Source of the DNA: Gnetum montanum
Taxonomy: Eukaryota > Streptophyta > Gnetopsida > Gnetales > Gnetaceae
DNA length: 64,000 nt
Direction of reading: 5' to 3'
Assembly (NCBI GenBank): GCA_015680685.1
Contig: MNCI01014438.1
Location: 1,100,891 to 1,164,890, forward strand
Positions 47,619 to 56,805 of this stretch are shown in pieces. The notes under the pieces are model-generated. The model was not told the DNA's origin. It saw only the letters and a list, made by a program, of their open reading frames with translations, and made no database searches. Numbering within the stretch: the first letter of the stretch is position 1; every line of letters begins with the position of its first letter. The position numbers and the translations under genes are program-made.

Positions 47619-50600
47619 TCATACGTCATCTTCCCCTGCATCATTTCCCTTTGCATCACTTTCTTTCACATCATCATTTCTGCTCTCTAGGGGGCCTACT
47701 TCTTCATCCGAAATCTGCATCATAAACATGAAGTAGTTAGCTATAGTTACACATAACAGGTAGAAAAACATAAACTATTGCATTGTAGAAAGTGACTAAC
47801 CTGAGACGGCCCTGTGTCTGTCTTAAGGGGTATGCGATCCAATCCAATTCTAAGGCAATGCCAGACCTCCTCCTCTATAATATCTACCCAATGTCTATCT
47901 CTTGGTTCAGCGTTTACTATAGCTTTCTCCTTTTCGGTGGCCATCCATCTCGGTGGTCCCATAGAAAAGGGAGTGGTGGCGGTCTCACCTGTGGGAAGAT
48001 TCACTTCCCACTCAGGTAACTCAGTGACTGTCACTTACTACATGAACTTGTTGTTGGCCTTAGAAGCACCAATGACATCCAAGAATGCTTCATGAGTATA
48101 CAACTTTACTGAAGCATCCCAGTATTATTTGCGGTAGGTGGCATGTTCTAGTTTATACATATGCTTGTGATTCTTTTCGGATTGCCCCCACTCATAAAAT
48201 CTAGCGCTATAGTCCTTCCAGTCTTGGTTCTTCTAAGCCAACAAGTCCATATGCATCTACTGCTCAATTATCTCTCGGGTGGCTTCGTTCTGCACAACCA
48301 TCCAATATCTTGCATAATCTATGATGGCCATGTGCCAATTGCATCGTTGGTATCATGGGCTGGGAGGAACTTGTTCTTGGAACAGAGGTCTCCCACCTTG
48401 GCAGTTAGATTGGCATTTTATCTCTCTTGCTTTTGGACCTATTTCCATAGGTCTTCATTCACGTGCCTACACTCCCATAAGGAGCATGTTGAGTGAAACA
48501 CACATTTGCTAGCCTTGTCGTATATGCGACGAGGCACCTCGGTCACTTCAGGTGGGAATGTAGGCATGATGTCCACCTTTACTGCTTGTTTCAAGTCCCA
48601 CTTGAGGTGAGATGCTGTTATCACATGTAAAAGTACATTAGTCATAGTAGTGTAGCAAAGTTTGGCAATTCAAGAAGTCTAGCGTAGCAAGCTAAAAGCT
48701 TAGTGTAGCCACTTTACTTACCCACTTCTAGATTGACCTGTTTGAGATGGCCAATCATGTCGTCAACAACCCCCTGCATGAATATAATCTTATCAGGGGT
48801 CTCGGCCCATGGTTCCAGTTGGATCAAGGAAGGTCTTGCAGTGTCAACAACAGTGTCTTCCATATAACCAAGCACGTCAATCATGACCAAGGTGGACTAT
48901 AATAAAGTCGGTAAGTAACACAAACAATAGTGTAAAGGCTCCTACCCAGCAAACCCTTAGGGGTGATAGCAAAGGGGGGGGGGGGATCACCCATCAACAT
49001 ACTATTGAATATATAGTCAAACGCACCAGCATCTAGTTGTAGCTCCCCTCCTTGCTACCTTAAGACTATGGTAGCACCCTTCGTGTTCATCTGCTTCTCC
49101 GATGCTAAAATGTACTTAGCAAAAGGATCATCAGTAGAGGCTCCTTCCTCATTGACACATGCTTTCTCTTTATTCACTAGGGCCTTTCTTTTTAAGGCAC
49201 CGGTATCCTCCTCATCAGTGGGGGAATCCTCCTTATTAGCCGAAACATCCCCCTCATCGACAGGGGAATTTTCTTTGTCGACAAGAGCCCCTTCCTTCAT
49301 GGCAGGGGTCGCATCTCTCTTGACCAAGGCCCTTCCCTATGTGGCCAAGGCCCCCACATCTTTATTAGCTGCCCCCATTTTGGGGGCTGACACCACTTCC
49401 TCACCTTATTCTTCTTATTCTTCTTCCTCTGACAACAAAGTAAGTTCACATTAGGCCATAGCGTATTAACTCAACATCGATGCTACGCTATGCTACACTA
49501 CCTAGTGGATCATAGCGTAGCAAGAATTAAACAAATAAGTGAAGAAACAAGCAAAACAATAAAGGAATTTACCAATGGGGGGCTATATCCTGCGTAGCTT
49601 GAACTGCAACGTCCGCCCCTCTTCTTCTTCCGTATGGTGAGGCTCCTCAACTGGATGAGACCTCTTTTGCTGCAACTTGGTGGCCACCATCTCCATGATG
49701 AGGCGTTTCCCCTATGATATGCTACCCCTAGTACCAGGGGGCACCTCTCCCATGCTATCTTGGCCATGGAAGTTGCAAACCACCTGATCCTTAGTCATCA
49801 TGTAAAATGACTACCCAATTACTTCTGGGGGATCCTGGGCTCGGGTGGTTTGGAAGACTTGGCAGATCCATGGTTTGGAAATCTGGATACGATCTTGCAT
49901 AACCTAGACTCTGTTCTCATAGACCACCAAGAAGTCCACGAAATGCCTCAAGCAAGCTATGTAAAAGGCATGATGCACATTGAAATAGGACTCATGCTTC
50001 TTATGAAGCTTGACCATTTTAGCTTGTTTGCCTTTGCAGAGATGACTAGCCTAGTTGTAATAGGCCCCCTCTTCCATGACCTCCCTCATAACCCAAGCTT
50101 GCTTAATCCCAATGATCTTTCCTTGGGAAAGTAGCTTGGGGAAAGCATAGGCACAGAAGATGGGGTAAATGTATTTGGCTACTTTCAGCTTTGCTTTTTC
50201 CTTAAGGATCCCCTTTCACCCTTTCACCACCTCTAGCCACTCCTCAATGTCCCTCTAATTGTTCACCTCTTTTTTGGTCTTTTCCCCCATGGGGAGACCA
50301 TCAGAAGGGACATCGAAGAGGTCCACAAATAGTTGGTCATTGATTTCAAGGACCACTAGCACACTGTTCATGGGTGTGTGGAAGCGGTCTTTCTTTTCAG
50401 AAAATGAGTCTGCAGGGATGCTTGGGTTCATGGCTAGGAATAGGTCCATGAGTCTAGCATTCTAAATGTGGTTGGTCAGTGATTCTAGGGCCCCGTTGCA
50501 AAGCTAGCATCGAGTCTTGTCTACCTTCCCATACTTGAAGTAGATGTTGGCCTCTTGATACCTGGAGGTGATGACCATCACCTCCTCGGACTTCTTCTCT

Positions 50601-52340
50601 GCTATAGTAGTTTGCATAAGGAAAAAAACCAAAAAAAAAATTAGATAAAAGAAAAAATAGCATAAAACAAGAGCAACACTTAAACATGCAAGCAACTCAC
50701 TATTTAGCTTACCAGGTTTAAATAGCGATGGGAATGGTGAAAGATCCACCAATACATCTTCAACGGTGATCGGCCTAAGGGATTCCCAATCCCCATCCAA
50801 CCAACCAAACTTCTTGCATCTATCATAGAGTTGGGAGTACCAAGTTGGGTAGGTTTTACACTCACCCCTGCATTGGCCTATCACACCTATGTGCATATTC
50901 TCAGCAGAAGAAAACTCCCGTAGTGTCATCTATGCTAAGGTCAACACATCCGTGTCACCATGAAGTCCATTCTTTTTGATAAAAACCCTAGTAATAAAAA
51001 CACGCTGTTAACATTCACCTAGCGTAGCACGTATTGCATAGTGTAGTGGAATATGTTTATAGAACTCACCTGTCATTACAGTAAATGGTTCATGGTGGGT
51101 TTTGAAAATAAGTTCCCATGTGGTGGGCAATAAACAAAGTATTGTACAAATGGTAGCAATTGTATTCGGGCATCTCCCAGACCTAAGCTAGATGCCTCAA
51201 ATTTTTTGGGTGCTAGCTGGATCCTTCTCCCTACCTGCTCCTAAATGCTCCATCTGTTAAAAATCTCAGAATACTCCAATTTTCCCCAAGCAATAGAGTT
51301 TCTATCTCTACGACTGCTACCTCCTCTGATAAGTGTGACCAAACGATCACATTGAAGTGTTGGAGAAGAAATTGTAGGAAGTCATGTGCGCCTTCCTAGA
51401 ACCAGACTGCCTACTACCCCACATGCACATGGGGTGGAGGAACATTGGCCACCAGTTCGCTTAGGTAGCACAGGACCCCTATGATTTCTAGGACAATTAA
51501 GATTAGCCTTAGCATCATCCTACATAACACAATTGCAAATGTTAACGTCATGTTTGAGTGGGATTTGCATATTGCGTAGCAGAATTAGCAGTTAGCAGAT
51601 AGCGTAGCATGACTCTCTCCATGCATGTAGCGTAGCCAGAAAAAACCACGAAGGCAATAGCATAGTAATGAAAAGTTAAACACAAATCTTTTGATATGAA
51701 ATAATTTAATGTGCTACACTAGTTTCAAAAAATATTCTTCCTGATGAAACGATTTGCATTACGTCGTGATAGACACGTGTTACACTGTCAAATCACATGT
51801 ATGGCCAAACCCTCCTAAGGGTCGTATGCTATGCTATTCGCATGTTAAGTTGTTAAAATCCCCTAAGCTTCTGCAACAACCTAGCCATGACAATGGCAGT
51901 TTAGAAAACACTACATGCAACCTTGGCATAGCATCTGTACACCCGTCATAGCCGAATCGGCAACAACGAAGGTGTAATGGCCAAAATAACAACAAAACGA
52001 TGATAGAAAATGCAGATTGCATAATAAAAATTGTAGAAATGAAAACAGAGAAAGTAGAAGCAATAACCATAGCATAGAAAAAAAAGGGGAATAGCATAGT
52101 AACTTATCGGGCCAATGGGGTATCCTCTTGCACCATAATGCGCACCTGCGACACATGCCCTAGGGTCTCTTTCACTTCGTCCACCTTGGCGAGTGCTAGG
52201 TGTTTGCATTCTCTCTTGGGAGCCATCGTTTCGGTTGCTAATTCTTCCTTGGATGCTATGCTAAATCACCTTACTCTTAGATAGCACAATCGGTCTACAC
52301 TCTGAATGTAGGCTCTATGCTGGTATGGTGAAAATGACAA
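47619..52340 (-). pseudogene. Antisense intron-containing gene of element C
   Basis: Better-preserved copy of the gene. Exons on the minus strand: E1 ATG 52226-52108; E2 51519-51070; E3 50987-50713; E4 50598-49573; E5 49428-48946; E6 48896-48722; E7 48614-47801; E8 47714-47619 (TGA). The total is 3,438 bp, 1,146 codons. Donors include GTGAGTT (E2), GTAAGC (E3), GTAAGT (E6) and GTTAGT (E7); acceptors end TAG or CAG. The E1 donor reads ATAAGT, one base from GTAAGT in A and B. Exon phases fit across E1-E2, E2-E3, E3-E4 and E7-E8. E1 begins MAPKRECKHLALAKVDEV. E2-E3 are HAD-like. E4 has VITSRYQEANIYFKYGKVDK. E5 is acidic. E7 has SLWECRHVNEDLW and FSMGPPRWMATEKEKAI. E8 is Asp/Glu-rich. A few stops, mostly TAG, remain. 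Confidence 0.8.
50713..51519 (-). other. FCP1/NIF-like HAD domain region, exons 2-3, copy C
   Basis: Exon 2 reads LILIVLEIIGVLCYLSEL, then EGAHDFLQFLLQHFNVIVWS and EMPEYNCYHLYNTLF, then IAHHMGTYFQNPP. The order matches FCP1/NIF: core strand with motif I, EFL segment with VVVWSS, a Lys segment, then the NTLLIDDSPYK-NPP segment. Motif I aspartates are Glu and Ile, and the late Asp pair is His-His. The same or similar replacements in copy B argue that these preceded decay. Exon 3 (275 bp in both copies) carries the C-terminal part with LREFSSAENMHIGVI. Confidence 0.6.
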
Positions 52341-52360
52341 GTTTATTGGGGGTAAACCCC

Positions 52361-52368
52361 TATTTATA
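52361..52368 (-). promoter_or_regulatory. TATA box of antisense gene C
   Basis: Minus strand AGCTATAAATAGGGG followed by TTACCCC, matching 25422 (A) and 33903 (B). It lies 135 bp before the start codon at 52226. Confidence 0.75.
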
Positions 52369-52484
52369 GCTAAAACAGTGAAAAATAACTTATTATTTTC
52401 TCTCCTCAATTAATGAGGGACTTCTGTATAATGTAGCATTCCCCCATAGCATAGCAGCACTGTTTGTGTTATGGTAGGTAGGCC

Positions 52485-52885
52485 CGACCAAAAACTTCGA
52501 CCCACTTTAAACTAGCTGTTGGCCTTTACAAAACTAACTTAAACTTATAGCTTCGAACTTTTACATCCAGACAGTCCACAAATACCTTAAACTAGCAAAT
52601 TCTAATCCACATCCTCTATCAAGTTAATGGTCCGCAAAGACATTAAACTAGCAGTTCTAACACGTAGCTTCGATCTCGTTAGCTATCCGTAAAGACCTTA
52701 AACTAATACTTCGTAGTTTCATTAGAGTAGCCTATTAGCAGTCCGTAAATACCTTAAACTAATACTTTTAATTTGTGAATCTAACCCGTTAGTGGTATGC
52801 AAAGACCTTAAACTAGCATTTTTACATTTTTGCACCCAGGAAATCTACTATGACTTTAAACTAGCAAGTTGCAAATTTTGCATCA
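52485..52885 (-). repeat. Hairpin-motif array between antisense promoter and RT, element C
   Basis: Seven to eight units of about 50 bp on the minus strand with CTAGTTTAAGGTC, N6, then a GACC-like arm. It is the counterpart of 33335-33705 in B and 25018-25235 in A. Confidence 0.8.
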
Positions 52886-53009
52886 TATTTTATAGTTATT
52901 TCAATTGTTCACATATCATTGTTGCTTTAAAAATGCTTACTATGCACTGTTGCTACAAATAGATATCCCTTGACTAGGAATTCATCTCATTGTAGCAAGT
53001 TGAGCAAGA

Positions 53010-54280
53010 ATGGAAATACATCATGATCTTTCTTCACCTCTAACACTAATAGTTCCACATGGCAAGCTTGCAAGAAAACTAAACCCAGAGTCAATAGACT
53101 GGAATTCACCCAAAGAAAGCACTATAGCGTCCTTAGAAACATCCCTAGACTAGCCTGAAAGTTTGATCCAAGCCTAGATTTAGAGGCTAGGGATGTAACT
53201 GAGGACCCTCTCATTAAGACACCTATGACCACATCCAATGGGGAAATTAAAATGTTAAAGCTTAGCTCCATCCTAGGTTCAAAAATGCACAAATATGTAG
53301 CCAAGGTACTGTAGAATAACATCGAAGTATTCACATGGTCTTCCAACGACATGCGAGGTTTAGATTCGAGGCTCATACAACACAACATTATCTTAGATCC
53401 ACGGATGAAAGCAGTTAAGCAGAAGGCTCACAAGATTAAACCAGAGATTACATTAGCCATACGGGATGAAATCACCAAGCTCTATCAAGCTGGTTTCATC
53501 TGGGCATTTGATTACTCAGAGTGGGTGTTAAACATCATTATGGTTTCTAAGAAAATAGGAGGAATATAAATTTGTATAGACTTCTAGGATCTGAACAAAG
53601 CCATGATCAAAGATGATTTCCCACTTCTGAGTATCGATCAACTACTCTATTATCCTTCATGGATGATTTCTCTAGCTACAACCAAATTCATATCAACCCA
53701 AAGCATCAGTTGACAACAACCTTCATGACCCCATGGGGTACTTTCTGTTATACTATGATGCCCTTCGGGATCAAGAATGCCAAAGAAACCTACCAAAGAG
53801 CCATGACATACATCTTTAATGAATACATCTTAGAAATGCTGAATGACTACATCGATGACATAGTAGTCAAATCTAAAGAGGCTGCTGACCATCCCAATGA
53901 TCTAGGTGTAGTCCTCAAGCATTGCCAGATGCATGATTTATGCCTTAACCCAAAAAATTTTCTTCGGGGTGAGGACTGGACACATGTTAGAGTTTGTAGT
54001 ATCAAAGGCTAGAATACGAGTGGACCCTGACAAAGTTAAGGCCATAGTTAATCTAGCGCCACCTAAAAACCTTAAAGAATTTTGCAGGTTACAAGGTAGG
54101 GTACAGTTCATTAGGAGGTTTATAGTGAAGTTGACTAACAAGTTACACCCCATGCAACATCTACTGAAGAAGGGGGTTAACTTCGAATGGACAACACAAT
54201 GCCAACAAGGATTTGATGATCTAAAGAAAGAGATTTTACACCTCTCGACTGTGTACCCACCGTAGAGGGATAAGACTTTC
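53010..54280 (+). pseudogene. Reverse transcriptase of element C
   Basis: Fingers: ITLAIRDEITKLYQAGFIWA and NIIMVSKKIGGI (53351-53569). Palm: FMDDFSSYNQIHINPKHQL, TPWGTFCYTMMPFGIKNAKE, and YIDDIVVKSK with an intact active site (53848-53859). Thumb: VQFIRRFIVKLTNKLHPMQH to 54265. A frameshift near 53640 and another near 53960 split the frame, and one stop follows IGGI. It is on the same strand as gag C but separated from protease by the antisense gene. Confidence 0.9.
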
Positions 54281-54634
54281 TTCATCTATCTTGCCATCTC
54301 AAACCTATCTATCATGGCACTGTTATGTTAGAGAAGAGACGACAGCTCTACCATTCAAGTGTATTATCTAAGTGATGCATTAATAATGTATGAGGAAAAA
54401 TACAATGATGTGGAGAGAAACTGCCTTACTTTAGCCTTTGCATTAAATAAATGGAGGCATTACTTGTTTCATAGCAAGGTTAACATCGTTTGCAAGAGTA
54501 ATGTAATATGGGCTATCACAAATAATTTGTATGAGAGTAGCAGGATAGCCCAGTGGAAAGCCATAATAGTGGAATTCGATCTACATTATGTGAGCCAATC
54601 ATCGACAAAGGGCCAAGCTATGGCAATGTAACTT
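54281..54634 (+). pseudogene. RNase H of element C
   Basis: FFIYLAISNLSIMALLC-like start, then YYLSDALIMYEEKYNDVERN, ALNKWRHYLFHSKVNIVCKS and QWKAIIVEFDLHYVSQ (54359-54631). The usual early Asp/Ser positions are changed. Confidence 0.8.
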
Positions 54635-55125
54635 ATGACCTCACCCATCGACGATCGGGAAATCATAGATCCTGAATTCCGCGACGAGCATGTTAGCACT
54701 ATCAACGCTGTCCCATCACATCTTGAAGCTACTTTGCATTTTGATGATGCCTTGACCACACTAGGAGGTAGTGCAACTACCGTCATTACGTTCCCCTTCA
54801 GGGAAATGCAACGATTTGCCTATCGTTTTGCGTTCCTTTGTACAAACAACGTGGCAGAGTATGAAGTGTTGCTTAGGGGCCTCTTGGTAGCCCAAGCATT
54901 AAGCATTCAACACCTAGCGATTCATGGTGATTCACAACTTGTTGTGAATCAAATCACTAGGGTCTACACCTGCAAAGCTACAAATCTATAGCTCTATTAT
55001 GACTTAGTGAAAGGTTTGCTCAAATAGTTTACAACAACGAACGTTCAACACGTGTCGTGCAATGAAAACACTGTAGCAGATGCCTTGGCCACCCTAGTGT
55101 TAAATGTGCGACCACACCTATTTGC
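54635..55125 (+). pseudogene. Archaeal-type RNase H of element C
   Basis: Open piece 54635-54991: EATLHFDDALTTLGGSATTV, FAYRFAFLCTNNVAEYEVLL with the conserved NN-AEY, and HLAIHGDSQLVVNQI with the GDSQLV motif. The tail NVQHVSCNENTVADALATLV reaches 55110. Most catalytic positions of this domain are present. This second RNase H, placed before integrase, assigns the family to Tat/Ogre. Confidence 0.9.
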
Positions 55126-55289
55126 AAGTTTGTTAGCTTCAATTACTGAGTGTACGGAGCCTATCACTCAGGCAGTACACATAGCCTCTATTAGCACTGC
55201 AAAGACCCAAGAGTGGTATGCCAACATTAAAGCCTACCTACAATATGATGAGCCCCCAAGCGGATTGACATCTACCTAGAGAAATGCGA

Positions 55290-56420
55290 TCTGCAAGCTT
55301 GCTCGGAAATATGTGCTCATGGGAGACAATGCCTTGTGCAAATGCTCCTATGATGGGATATTGTTGGCATGCATAAACTAGGAGCAAGCGTAGAAGGTAA
55401 TTAATGAAGTACACGAAGGACTATGTGGTGGACACATAGCACTTAGGGCCATGGCTGCAAAAATTAGATGCCTAGGGTACTACTGGCCTCACATGGAGTG
55501 TGATTGCCTAGCCAAATTCAAGACTTGTGATAAGTGCAAAGATATGCAAATCTTATACACGTTTTGCCTATAGAGTTGCATCCAACACAGATCACCTGGC
55601 CTTTCATGCCTAAGTCTTTCGCAGGACATAGCTTCATCATCACCACTATTGAGTATTTTACAAAGTGGGTGGAGGCTATTCTCCTAAGGAAGACAACATC
55701 CCAGCAAGTTTTCCACTTCATCTTAGACAACATCGTGATAAGGTTTGGGGTTCCCATGATTATTGTGACTAACAACGGGCCACAATTCAGTAGTGTGGAA
55801 ACCAAAACCTTCTACAGCAATCTTGGCATTAGGAAATCGTTCTCCTTGCCATACTACTCGTAGGAAAAAGAACAAGCAAAAGCTATGAACAAGTCCATCA
55901 TCAACTTACTTAAGAAAATGCTTAACAATAGCAAGAGGTGATGGCATGAGCAAATCCTCTATGTGCTATGGGCTTATAGGATGACGTGCAGGATTATAAG
56001 AGGTAAGATACCTTATAGTCTTATTTATGGATTTGAAGTAGTGTTACCTCTTGAGTTGCAGGTACCATCACTTCAAATGATCCTATCGAACGTCGTGAGT
56101 GAAGCCTAGAACAACGAGTCGAGGATCATTGACCTCGACTTCATAGAGGAGGAGCATGCACAGACACTTGATCGCATAGAGCATTATCAAAACAAAAAAT
56201 GGTAGAAGCATCATGCAAACTCATGTCAATGGTCGATAAAAAAGGGGGACCTCATTCTAAAGGCTTTCCGTGAGCATGTGAACAAATTCTTAGCAAACTG
56301 GAAAGGTTCATTCATGGTCACAAAAGCCTCTAGGAACAGGGCCTTCAAGCTAGTAGACATGGATGGCAATGAGTTCACAAATCCTGTGAACCACTCATAT
56401 CTCAAGCCATACTACATTTG
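55290..56420 (+). pseudogene. Integrase of element C, missing a catalytic block
   Basis: Zinc domain: VHEGLCGGHIALRAMAAKIR and CDCLAKFKTCDKC (55.41-55.54 kb). The core has ITWPF joined directly to MPKSFAGHSFIITT near 55605. Compared with B about 11 residues are absent in frame, including the first catalytic Asp (WGLDIIGP). The second catalytic position reads TNNGPQF (55771). The C-terminal segment near 56.25-56.41 kb ends NPVNHSYLKPYYI. It cannot be active. Confidence 0.85.
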
Positions 56421-56429
56421 AAGAATGAG

Positions 56430-56805
56430 CAAGGTAAGTAATCATCTGCTATAATGTAAAATTGGCAAAGCTCATCCACTACGATGTAAAACTAGCAAAG
56501 CTTGTCCACTACAATGTAAAACTAGCAAAGCTCATCTGCTACGATGTAAAACTTGTAAAGGTAGTCTACTATGACTATAAATTGGCATAGACTATCTACC
56601 ATGACGTAAAACTAGAAAAGCACATCTACTATGACATTAAACTGGCACAGATGGTCTGCTATGACTTTAAACTAGCCTATCCATCGTCCGCTACGATGAT
56701 AAACTAGCACAATGATCTGCTATGACCTTAAACTAGTGCACCATAGTCTATTAAGACCTTAAACCATCACATCAGATAGTCTACCAAGACTTTAAACTAG
56801 GTTCA
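56430..56805 (-). repeat. Hairpin-motif array downstream of pol C
   Basis: Eleven to twelve units of about 32 bp, plus-strand form '-CTACGATGTAAAACTAGCAAAG-' and 'GACTTTAAACTAG'. It is the complement of the arrays after pol in A and B, at the same place just beyond the integrase stop. Confidence 0.85.

Noticed and set aside
48974-48985. Run of 12 G in exon 5 of antisense gene C
   Set aside because: B has a run of only six C-equivalent bases at the same place. This is probably polymerase slippage or a sequencing artefact rather than a G-quadruplex element.
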